Below are positions 1 through 5,384 of a stretch of 6,322 nucleotides of DNA, one piece after another. The position numbers and the translations under genes were made by a program. The notes below the pieces were generated by a model that was given only the letters and a program-made list of their open reading frames with translations, made no database searches and was not told where the DNA came from. Origin of the DNA: Oscillospiraceae bacterium (GTDB lineage: Bacteria > Bacillota > Clostridia > Oscillospirales > Oscillospiraceae); contig JAKSPP010000084.1 in the NCBI GenBank assembly GCA_024404735.1, forward strand, positions 1 to 6,322. The letters are read 5' to 3'. Within the stretch, counting starts at the first letter, position 1, and each line of letters starts with the position of its first letter.

Positions 1-589
1 TACTCTTTCCTGCAATGGCGAGATTCTCGGCACATCAAAGCTCGTTGCCGCCGCGTCCCTTTCTCTCTCCAGAGAGATGTATATGAAGGCGAGAATACAC
101 GATACTCTCTCCTCAAAGCCCGTTAAGAGAACCATAACCATTCTCATCATCCTCGTTGTTCTTTATCTGGCGCTTGTTGTCGTCTACCGTGTTCGGCGCA
201 TCCGTTACCGCATGGCAATCAAAGCGGCGGAGAGGGAAGAGAGGGAGGCATTAAGGCGCAGCTCCTCACAGATTGAGAGAAGGATGGAAAGAAACATCGC
301 AAGAGATGAGGAGAGGTCTGCCCCCCGCAGAGCAGTCAGCCCCGAGGCCGTTAAGGGCCTTGATAATATAGACTTCTTCAACGAAGATGTTGAGGCCGAG
401 GCACCTCCCGCCCGCCGTCCGGAGCCGGAGCCCATCACGGAGGAGCCTCCCGTTATGCCCGTAAGGCCCGTTGACACCACAGGGGCAAACGCCCCCCGTC
501 AGACTCCTCCCGGCTTCTTCGAGGCCTCAGAGGAGCCCGTATCTCCCGAAGAGAAGGACTACTTCGAGGAGTTCTTCAGAAAAAAGTAA
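1..589 (+). CDS. C-terminal part of a membrane-anchored S11-type D-alanyl-D-alanine carboxypeptidase (5' partial)
   Basis: The frame is open from the left edge (first full codon at position 2), giving 195 visible residues. An ATG at 77 exists but has no convincing Shine-Dalgarno, and the in-frame residues before it (NGEILGTSKLVAAASLSLSRE) read like the end of the beta-rich C-terminal domain of DacF/PBP5-type carboxypeptidases, where a 'nG.vlG...LvAa..v.r' strand pattern is usual. I therefore treat this as the end of a longer gene. One transmembrane helix follows (about nt 131-187, residues TITILIILVVLYLALVVVY), with a flanking RVRRIRYR stop-transfer patch. After it comes an unusual cytoplasmic tail of about 130 residues: an Arg/Glu-rich, possibly coiled-coil part, then a Pro/Glu-rich low-complexity part ending SPEEKDYFEEFFRKK. 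Enzymes of this family trim the terminal D-Ala from peptidoglycan pentapeptides outside the membrane. The catalytic motifs (SxxK, SxN, KTG) would lie upstream and are not visible, so the family call rests on the short C-terminal segment and topology. Confidence 0.62.
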   Translation, partial: TLSCNGEILGTSKLVAAASLSLSREMYMKARIHDTLSSKPVKRTITILIILVVLYLALVVVYRVRRIRYRMAIKAAEREEREALRRSSSQIERRMERNIARDEERSAPRRAVSPEAVKGLDNIDFFNEDVEAEAPPARRPEPEPITEEPPVMPVRPVDTTGANAPRQTPPGFFEASEEPVSPEEKDYFEEFFRKK

Positions 590-595
590 AAGCGG

Positions 596-1927
596 ATGAA
601 TAAAGCAATGAAGGAAGAAATAAGAGGAATATATACATCGAAGCTTATTAAGAAGGAAGAGGTCATGTCCTATGTTAAGGACAATGACAGAATCGTCTGC
701 CACGGCGGTGCCACCTCCTTTCTGGGCCTTCTCGATGAAAATATAGAAAAGCTCCACGGCATTGAACTTTTTACAATGTTCCTTCTTGCCGATTATTACA
801 GCTTTCTAAAGGACGAATACAAGGGCAACATTAACCACCACGCCGCCTTTGTTTCCTCCGCCATAAGAAAGGCTCTGGGCGAGGGGCAGAGAACGGAGAT
901 TAATCTTGTTCACTTCGGCGAAACAGATTCCTATGTCCGTAATTACTGCCGTCCCACTCTTCTTGCCGTTCAGTGCTCTCCTCCCGATGAGGACGGCTAT
1001 CTTTACATGGGCTATAACTCCATGGGCCACATCCCCGCAATTGAGATGGCAGACAGGATTATCGTTCAGGTTAATCCCCATATGCCCCGAATCCTCGGTG
1101 ACTGCAATAAGCTTCACATAAGCAAGGCAAGCTGTATCTATGAGGATGCCGTTTCAATGGGCGGCGCCCCCATTATTTCCTATACGGAAAGAGATGTTGC
1201 CGCCGCAAAAATCATTGCCGGAAGAATTCCCGACGGCGCCACAATTCAGATAGGCGTGGGCCGTCTTCCCGATGCCCTTGCCCCCTTCCTTAAGGACCAC
1301 AGGCATCTGGGCGTTCATACGGAGGTTTTCACAAACTCTCTTATGGAGATGATGAAGGCCGGAATCGTCGATAACAGCCGTAAGAGTCTCCTCCCCGGCA
1401 AGGCCGCCTTCGGCTTCCTTGATTTTGCCTTTGCCGCCCGCGAGCTCTATGACTTTGCGGATAATAACGAGCAAATGGAAATGTGCAGCATTTCCTGGGT
1501 AAATAACCCCTATATCATAGGCCAAAACAAAAACCTTGTCTCCGTCAATTCCTGCCTCTCCGTTGACCTTACGGGGCAGGTTTGCTCCGAGGCACTGGGC
1601 TTTAAGCAGTACGCGGGAAGCGGAGGTCAGCTTGACTTTGTAAGAGGCGCAAAGCTTTCCGAGGGCGGAAGAAGCTACATCGTCTGCAACTCCGTTGTGG
1701 AGAAGAAGGACGGAAGCCTTATTTCCAAAATTGACCTCACCCTGCCCTACGGCTCCCCCGTAACAACGCCCCGAAATGACGTTGATGCAATCGTAACGGA
1801 GTATGGCGTTGCGGAGCTTCGTTACCGCTCCATATCCGAAAGGGCAAGGGCTCTTATTGCCATCGCACATCCCTCCTTCAGGGATGAGCTCACCTTCAAG
1901 GCAAGGGAGCAGGGCTATTTTATCTGA
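596..1927 (+). CDS. Family-I CoA-transferase (acetyl-CoA hydrolase/transferase family; butyrate- or 4-hydroxybutyrate-type)
   Basis: The 443 residues match the usual length (about 430-450) of the acetyl-CoA hydrolase/transferase family, which includes 4-hydroxybutyrate CoA-transferase and butyryl-CoA:acetate CoA-transferase. These cytosolic enzymes exchange CoA between a short-chain acyl-CoA and a free acid through a glutamyl-CoA thioester. Visible landmarks are the N-terminal 'YTSKLIKKEEVMSYVKDNDRIV' block (13-34), the GVGRLPDAL loop (220-228) of the GxGxxPDA type, HTE (241-243) with Glu243 as the expected catalytic glutamate, GSGGQLDFVRGA (341-352) near the CoA site, and the conserved C-terminal VTEYGVAEL...ALIAIAHPSFRDEL block (400-432). 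The substrate cannot be fixed from sequence: butyrate, 4-hydroxybutyrate, propionate and acetate all remain possible. The start at 596 lies 6 nt after the preceding stop and has no clear ribosome binding site, suggesting translational coupling. ATG 608 is an alternative. ATG 665 has a better AGGAAGAGG site but would remove the conserved N-terminal block. Confidence 0.9.
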   Translation: MNKAMKEEIRGIYTSKLIKKEEVMSYVKDNDRIVCHGGATSFLGLLDENIEKLHGIELFTMFLLADYYSFLKDEYKGNINHHAAFVSSAIRKALGEGQRTEINLVHFGETDSYVRNYCRPTLLAVQCSPPDEDGYLYMGYNSMGHIPAIEMADRIIVQVNPHMPRILGDCNKLHISKASCIYEDAVSMGGAPIISYTERDVAAAKIIAGRIPDGATIQIGVGRLPDALAPFLKDHRHLGVHTEVFTNSLMEMMKAGIVDNSRKSLLPGKAAFGFLDFAFAARELYDFADNNEQMEMCSISWVNNPYIIGQNKNLVSVNSCLSVDLTGQVCSEALGFKQYAGSGGQLDFVRGAKLSEGGRSYIVCNSVVEKKDGSLISKIDLTLPYGSPVTTPRNDVDAIVTEYGVAELRYRSISERARALIAIAHPSFRDELTFKAREQGYFI

Positions 1928-1933
1928 ATTAAC

Positions 1934-1977
1934 AATCCGAAGGGCTTCTTTTCATAAGTTCCCTTCGGATTTTTTTA
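1934..1977 (+). terminator. Intrinsic terminator after the CoA-transferase gene
   Basis: An 11-bp perfect stem pairs AATCCGAAGGG (1934-1944) with CCCTTCGGATT (1961-1971) around a 16-nt loop, and a run of seven T residues begins at 1970. It lies 7 nt after the CoA-transferase stop codon and ends the presumed carboxypeptidase/CoA-transferase transcript. Confidence 0.92.
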
Positions 1978-1987
1978 TTATTTTCAG

Positions 1988-2014
1988 CTTAAATAAAAAG
2001 AAAAGGTGTAAAAT
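1988..2014 (+). promoter_or_regulatory. Possible weak promoter for the membrane/spermidine-synthase-like gene
   Basis: The preceding terminator implies a new promoter in this gap. The best -10 candidate is TAAAAT (2009-2014, 5 of 6 to TATAAT). The only upstream element is CTTAAA (1988-1993, 3 of 6 to TTGACA) at a short 15-bp spacing. Transcription would start near 2021 and leave a leader of about 93 nt. Confidence 0.3.
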
Positions 2015-2026
2015 AGTAAGCACAGC

Positions 2027-2093
2027 TGCCGCCGGGGGCACCCTCAGGGGTACCTTCGTAAAATCCCCGTGGGTAAGCTACACGGGGAGAAGG
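2027..2093 (+). promoter_or_regulatory. GC-rich hairpin-forming 5' leader of unknown class
   Basis: Three local foldings can be read directly. TGCC (2027-2030) pairs with GGCA (2037-2040). ACCC (2040-2043) pairs with GGGT (2048-2051). A longer two-part stem joins CCTTC (2053-2057) to GAAGG (2089-2093) and CCCCGTG (2065-2071) to CACGGGG (2081-2087), around the 9-nt loop GGTAAGCTA. The last structure ends 6 nt before the AGGAG ribosome binding site at 2100-2104. No T-tract follows, so any control would be translational or would affect RNA stability. I do not recognise it as a known riboswitch. The pairing is seen in the sequence; a regulatory role is inferred. Confidence 0.4.
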
Positions 2094-2113
2094 AAGAACA
2101 GGAGTAAAACAAT

Positions 2114-3715
2114 ATGCAGAAAAGAAAAATACTAAAAAACAAGCTCTATCTGTACTTAACGGAGTTTTTTGCCGGAATGAGCGTTATGGCGGTGGAGCTG
2201 GGAGCCTCAAGGCTTCTTGCCCCTTATTTCAGCTCCTCACAGATTGTATGGACGATAATAATCGGTACAATTATGATAGCCATGGCTCTGGGTAATATTT
2301 ACGGAGGAAGGTCTGCGGATAGAAATCCCAGTCCCGACAGGCTTTACGGAAGAATTATCATTGCCGCTGTATGGATTGCCCTTATTCCCGTTCTGGGCAA
2401 GTACATTATTCTCGGTATTTCGGGGATAATGATATTCACGGTTTCGGGAAATTATCTTATCTGGGCCGCCTTTGCAGCCTGTATGATAATCTTTGTATTT
2501 CCCCTTTTCCTTCTGGGAACGGTAACGCCCTCCCTTGTAAAGTACACCGTGGATGACCTTGATGACAGCGGTAAGGTCGTGGGTATGCTTAACGCCTCCA
2601 ACACCATAGGCAGCATTATAGGAACCTTCGTGCCCACCTTTGTGACCATTCCCGCCGTGGGCACCTCCATAACCTTCATAATCTTTGCCGCCATTCTGAT
2701 GGCTCTTGCAGCCGTTTATTTTGCATCGACCGGGGAAAAGAGCGTTAAGACTTTTGTGGGAATAGCTGTTCTCATTGCCTCCTGCTTCTTCGGCTCCTCC
2801 GACAGCTTTGCCTTCTGGGAGAGGACCCTTACCTACGAGGGTGAGTCTGTTTACAACTACCTTCAGGTAAAAGAGGATGAGGATACGGTTTACCTCTCCA
2901 CAAATGTCCTTTTCGGCGTTCAGTCCGTTTACTGCAGAAGCGATGAGCTTACGGGAATGTACTATGACTATGCCATGGCAGCCCCTCTTATGGCGGGGGT
3001 TAACGAGAAGGAAAAGACGGATATTCTGGTTCTCGGAATGGGCACGGGCACCTTCGCAACCCAGTGCAGACGCTATTTTGAGGGAACGGATATAGTGGGC
3101 GTTGAGATAGACGATGCCATAACGGCCCTTGCCTCCGAGTACTTTGCCCTTGATGAGTCCATCCCCGTTTACACCTATGACGGAAGGGCATTTCTCAACG
3201 CCGTTTCGGATAAATACGATGTTATTATGGTGGATGCCTATCAGGATATAACCATTCCCTTCCAGATGTCCTCCGTTGAGTTTTTTACCCTCGTTAAGGA
3301 GCATCTCGCCCCGGGTGGAGTTATGGTTGTCAATATGAATATGCGGGGTGAAAACGGCGACAGCATCAACGAATATCTTGCCGATACCATTGCCTCCGTC
3401 TTTGATTATGTTTATACCGTCGATGTAAGGGGCGCAACCAACAGAGAGCTTTTTGCCTCCGATAACGCCTCCTTCCTTGAGGATATGGAAAGAAACCTGG
3501 CCTTAGATACCCACGGGGACTTAAGGGATGTTATGACGAGGGCTCTTGACAATATGGAAGAGTACAATGAAGGGGAGCACATTATGACGGATGACAAGGC
3601 CCCCGTTGAGCTTCTGGGAATGGCCGTTATCGATGATATAATCGGCGCCGAAATTGAGTATTACAAGGATGTTTACAAAAAAGAGGGCATAAAGGGTCTT
3701 CTGGGCGCCTTCTGA
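2114..3715 (+). CDS. Polytopic membrane protein fused to a spermidine-synthase-like (Rossmann) domain
   Basis: The 533 residues split into two parts. Residues about 13-228 form roughly seven to eight hydrophobic segments, opening with LTEFFAGMSVMAVELGASRLLAPYF, which is typical of proteins annotated as 'fused MFS/spermidine synthase'. Residues about 240-510 resemble the aminopropyltransferase/methyltransferase fold: a beta-hairpin start (ESVYNYLQVKEDEDTVYLSTN, 244-264), a nucleotide-binding glycine loop GMGTGT (308-313), the acidic strand end VEID (330-333), DGRAFL (356-361), KYDVIMVDAYQD (367-378), and the C-terminal TDDKAPVELL (492-501). True spermidine synthases have GGGDG and a D-x-x-D-P active site. 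Here the glycine-loop Asp is Thr, and the position three after Asp374 is Gln377, so normal spermidine synthesis is doubtful and the substrate is unknown. The start is supported by AGGAG (2100-2104) with 9-nt spacing. No obvious terminator follows the gene. Confidence 0.85.
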   Translation: MQKRKILKNKLYLYLTEFFAGMSVMAVELGASRLLAPYFSSSQIVWTIIIGTIMIAMALGNIYGGRSADRNPSPDRLYGRIIIAAVWIALIPVLGKYIILGISGIMIFTVSGNYLIWAAFAACMIIFVFPLFLLGTVTPSLVKYTVDDLDDSGKVVGMLNASNTIGSIIGTFVPTFVTIPAVGTSITFIIFAAILMALAAVYFASTGEKSVKTFVGIAVLIASCFFGSSDSFAFWERTLTYEGESVYNYLQVKEDEDTVYLSTNVLFGVQSVYCRSDELTGMYYDYAMAAPLMAGVNEKEKTDILVLGMGTGTFATQCRRYFEGTDIVGVEIDDAITALASEYFALDESIPVYTYDGRAFLNAVSDKYDVIMVDAYQDITIPFQMSSVEFFTLVKEHLAPGGVMVVNMNMRGENGDSINEYLADTIASVFDYVYTVDVRGATNRELFASDNASFLEDMERNLALDTHGDLRDVMTRALDNMEEYNEGEHIMTDDKAPVELLGMAVIDDIIGAEIEYYKDVYKKEGIKGLLGAF

Positions 3716-3750
3716 AAAGCCTGATAACCATATGTTAAATAAAAAATAAT

Positions 3751-3779
3751 TTGATTTTTTTCGGAACTTGATTTATAAT
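3751..3779 (+). promoter_or_regulatory. Sigma-A-type promoter for the four-cluster ferredoxin
   Basis: TTGATT (3751-3756, 4 of 6 to TTGACA) and a perfect TATAAT (3774-3779) are separated by exactly 17 bp. The expected transcription start is near 3786, giving a leader of about 64 nt. The 5' end of that leader can form a small TGCTG/CAGCA stem (3792-3796 with 3808-3812), then becomes A-rich and unstructured up to the ribosome binding site. Confidence 0.82.
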
Positions 3780-3836
3780 ACCCTATAAGTATGCTGTGGA
3801 ATAGACTCAGCAATAAAAACGAAAACAAAAAACATT

Positions 3837-3843
3837 GAGGAAG
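3837..3843 (+). promoter_or_regulatory. Ribosome binding site that fixes the ferredoxin start
   Basis: GAGGAAG lies 6 nt before ATG 3850. An in-frame TTG at 3835 overlaps this site and would add only MRKNA to the protein. A start codon cannot lie within its own Shine-Dalgarno sequence, so 3850 is the better start. Confidence 0.8.
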
Positions 3844-3849
3844 AATGCT

Positions 3850-4236
3850 ATGAAGAAACTGTCCGTTAAAAAAGGCATTGAGTGCATGGCCTGCATGACC
3901 TGCGCCAATGTTTGCTCCAACATGTGGTTCAAGACCGAAGATTCTCAGAAGGCCTGCCTTTCCATCGGCATGAAGGGCGAAGAGGTTGTTCCCTCTGTCT
4001 GCATCCAGTGCGGCAAGTGCGCAAAGAACTGCCCCGAGGGCGCTATCACTCAGAATCCCAAGGGCGTTTACATGATCAACAAGAAGCTCTGTAAGGGCTG
4101 CGGCAAGTGTGTTGAGGTTTGCCCCTTCCATGTTATCGTTATGCCCGAGGGCGCAGAGGCTCCCACCAAGTGCATTGCCTGCGGTCAGTGCGCAAAGGTC
4201 TGCCCCATGGAGATGCTCGAGATTATCGAGAAGTAA
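3850..4236 (+). CDS. Four-cluster [4Fe-4S] polyferredoxin-type electron carrier
   Basis: This 128-residue protein from ATG 3850 carries four CxxCxxCxxxC motifs: C12/C15/C18/C22, C51/C54/C57/C61, C81/C84/C87/C91 and C108/C111/C114/C118. The last three end in CP, as in bacterial ferredoxins. The first ends in CS and resembles the leading motif of HycB/CooF-like electron-transfer subunits. One further cysteine, C36, falls outside the motifs. There is no signal peptide or membrane segment, so it should be a soluble cytosolic electron carrier holding up to four [4Fe-4S] clusters. HycB-like subunits are usually longer (about 180-200 residues), so this is compact. The motif order also allows a two-plus-two domain arrangement. 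Codon choice leans more to AAG, ATC and CTC than in neighbouring genes, and with its near-consensus promoter this suggests high expression. It is a single-gene unit with its own terminator, and no redox partner enzyme lies in this window. Confidence 0.9.
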   Translation: MKKLSVKKGIECMACMTCANVCSNMWFKTEDSQKACLSIGMKGEEVVPSVCIQCGKCAKNCPEGAITQNPKGVYMINKKLCKGCGKCVEVCPFHVIVMPEGAEAPTKCIACGQCAKVCPMEMLEIIEK

Positions 4237-4267
4237 TCTCACAGCTTCTGACATATTAATCCCGGAT

Positions 4268-4309
4268 TTAACGGCATAGTCTGCATAAAAGCGGGCTATG
4301 CCGTTTTTA
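4268..4309 (+). terminator. Intrinsic terminator after the ferredoxin gene
   Basis: The strand AACGGCATAGTCTGC (4270-4284) pairs with GCGGGCTATGCCGTT (4291-4305) to give a 15-bp stem with two G-T wobbles and a 6-nt ATAAAA loop, followed by a T run to 4308. It lies about 33 nt past the ferredoxin stop codon. Confidence 0.93.
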
Positions 4310-4392
4310 TATATTCCCTCCGTCAGACTCCCGTGTCATTTTCGGATGATAAAGAAAAACATCAAATATCTAATATTAATTGCGGTATCATC

Positions 4393-4421
4393 TTGACTAT
4401 TGGATTAGATTAGGATATAAT
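4393..4421 (+). promoter_or_regulatory. Sigma-A-type promoter for the hemolysin III-like gene
   Basis: TTGACT (4393-4398, 5 of 6) and a perfect TATAAT (4416-4421) are separated by 17 bp. Transcription would start near 4428, leaving a leader of about 35 nt that carries the GGGAGGG ribosome binding site (4448-4454), 8 nt before ATG 4463. Confidence 0.87.
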
Positions 4422-4462
4422 GACCCTGCTGAAATTAATTATTATATGGGAGGGCATAGTAA

Positions 4463-5140
4463 ATGTCCCGTACAAAGCTTAAAGACAGACTTCTTCCCGA
4501 TTATACAAAGGGTGAAGAAATTGCAAATATGGTAACTCACATTGTAGGCGGTGCCTTCGGCATAGTTGCCCTTGTTCTGTGTGTTGTCTTTGCGGCAAAA
4601 AAGCACGATGCCTATCTTGTTGTGGGCTCGGCCATATACGGCTCCTCGCTTATCGTGCTCTATTCGATTTCCTCTGTATATCACGGTCTGAGGCGTAATA
4701 TGGGCAAGAAGGTAATGCAGGTGCTTGATCACTGTACGATTTATTATCTTATCGGAGGTACATACACGCCCATAGCCCTCGGCCCCATAAGAGCTCTTCA
4801 TCCGGCAATAGGCTGGGTTATCTTCGGCCTTGTCTGGGGTATTATCGCCTTTGCCGCAACATTCACGGCAATAGACCATAATAAATACAAAAAGCTCTCC
4901 ATGATATGCTATCTGGGAATCGGCTGGCTGATTGTCTTTGCCCTGAAGCCCACCATTGAGGCCATCACCATGACGGGCTTCTGGCTTCTATTAGGCGGCG
5001 GAGTTGCGTATTCCATCGGCGCAGTACTGTACGGCATCGGAGGAAAGCAGGGAAAAAGATATGTCCATTCCGTTTTCCATATCTTTGTTCTTCTCGGTAC
5101 GGCCCTTCAGTTTATAGCGGTTTTCCGCTGCTGTCTGTAA
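4463..5140 (+). CDS. Hemolysin III / PAQR-family seven-helix membrane protein
   Basis: The 225 residues match the usual hemolysin III (YqfA/HlyIII) length of about 210-230. The protein has about seven transmembrane helices (roughly 25-46, 50-73, 87-106, 113-137, 146-165, 170-192, 203-221). Family signatures are visible: EEIANMVTHIVGG (18-30), SSVYHG (70-75), LDHCTIYYLIGGTYTP (88-103) and HSVFH (202-206). By analogy with the zinc site of the related adiponectin receptors, His74, His202 and His206 are the expected metal ligands and Asp89 the water-holding acid, so the site looks intact. PAQR proteins are proposed metal-dependent membrane hydrolases. The haemolysin name comes from one Bacillus protein, and toxin activity should not be assumed. 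The gene has its own promoter and a good ribosome binding site. No convincing terminator follows it, so read-through into the downstream riboswitch is possible. Confidence 0.92.
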   Translation: MSRTKLKDRLLPDYTKGEEIANMVTHIVGGAFGIVALVLCVVFAAKKHDAYLVVGSAIYGSSLIVLYSISSVYHGLRRNMGKKVMQVLDHCTIYYLIGGTYTPIALGPIRALHPAIGWVIFGLVWGIIAFAATFTAIDHNKYKKLSMICYLGIGWLIVFALKPTIEAITMTGFWLLLGGGVAYSIGAVLYGIGGKQGKRYVHSVFHIFVLLGTALQFIAVFRCCL

Positions 5141-5183
5141 GCGGATGCTAACTATACTATATTATACATAGAGTGAAAAAATC

Positions 5184-5212
5184 TTGACAAAGCGGCCCTC
5201 CTGTGGTACTCT
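5184..5212 (+). promoter_or_regulatory. Promoter for the riboswitch and CDF exporter transcript
   Basis: A perfect TTGACA (5184-5189) and a weaker TACTCT (5207-5212) are separated by 17 bp. The -10 is helped by an upstream TGG (5204-5206), the extended -10 pattern. Transcription would start near 5219, so the RNA carries a short hairpin (TGGCTT 5230-5235 with AAGCCA 5245-5250) before the aptamer. Confidence 0.72.
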
Positions 5213-5255
5213 GTTTATGCTCTTTTCCATGGCTTACGGTGAGCAAGCCACGAAA

Positions 5256-5327
5256 AACTGAACAGGCGCCATTATGGAGGGCCGGGCCGCTTAAGGCAGC
5301 AGATAAATGAACATCTGTGGGACAGTT
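5256..5327 (+). promoter_or_regulatory. NiCo (czcD-type) transition-metal riboswitch aptamer
   Basis: This class is a four-helix junction RNA that binds Co2+/Ni2+ and sits upstream of CDF exporters; later biochemical work argues for Fe2+ as a ligand as well. P1 pairs AACTG (5256-5260) with CAGTT (5323-5327). The conserved AGGC (5264-5267) follows P1, and a short P2 can form from CCA/TGG (5269-5271 with 5275-5277). The conserved GCCGGGC (5281-5287) leads into P3, GCC/GGC (5286-5288 with 5295-5297). P4 pairs CAGAT (5300-5304) with ATCTG (5313-5317), and the junction TGTGGGACAG then closes P1. The 3' part CATCTGTGGGACAGTTC matches the crystallised NiCo aptamer as I remember it. P2 and P3 are shorter than in that RNA. 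The downstream gene is a CDF exporter, exactly the expected context. Confidence 0.87.
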
Positions 5328-5355
5328 CAAATACTATCCTGCGGGTGATTTTTTT
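5312..5355 (+). terminator. Riboswitch-controlled intrinsic terminator
   Basis: Positions 5312-5325 can pair with 5334-5347 in 13 of 14 positions (several G-T wobbles, one C-A mismatch at 5323/5336) around an 8-nt loop, followed by seven T residues (5349-5355). The 5' arm uses the 3' strands of aptamer helices P4 (5313-5317) and P1 (5323-5325), so aptamer and terminator exclude each other. Metal binding should hold the aptamer together, block the terminator and switch the exporter on. Confidence 0.83.
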
Positions 5356-5384
5356 ATTCCGCAGTTTTAGGAGGCTATTTTTTT

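Noticed and set aside
77..589. Treating ATG 77 as the start of a complete 170-residue small membrane protein
   Set aside because: The frame is open back to the left edge with sensible residues resembling the end of a carboxypeptidase domain, and ATG 77 has no convincing ribosome binding site.
1154..1870. Minus-strand open frame of 238 residues opposite the CoA-transferase
   Set aside because: It is antisense to a well-supported gene and shows no family motif or start signals.
2040..2093. Possible PreQ1, guanidine or SAM-type riboswitch in the leader before 2114
   Set aside because: Fragments such as GTAAGCTACAC look loosely like parts of known motifs, but none of the required conserved cores is present. 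I left it as an unclassified structured leader.
2237..3304. Long minus-strand open frame (355 residues) opposite the membrane/spermidine-synthase-like gene
   Set aside because: Its translation is Gly/His/Asn/Lys-rich with no recognisable domain, and the plus strand encodes a clear family protein with a ribosome binding site. It is an antisense shadow.
3835..3849. TTG 3835 as the start of the ferredoxin
   Set aside because: It overlaps the GAGGAAG ribosome binding site, which is correctly spaced for ATG 3850.
5125..5144. CCGCT/AGCGG hairpin at the end of the hemolysin III-like gene as a terminator
   Set aside because: The stem is only 5 bp, overlaps the stop codon and is not followed by a T-tract.
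5151..5174. AT-rich near-palindrome (ACTATACTATATTATACATAG region) as an operator or promoter
   Set aside because: Symmetry is imperfect, and no -35 element lies at a suitable distance from the TATACT/TATTAT boxes. The TTGACA promoter just downstream is better.
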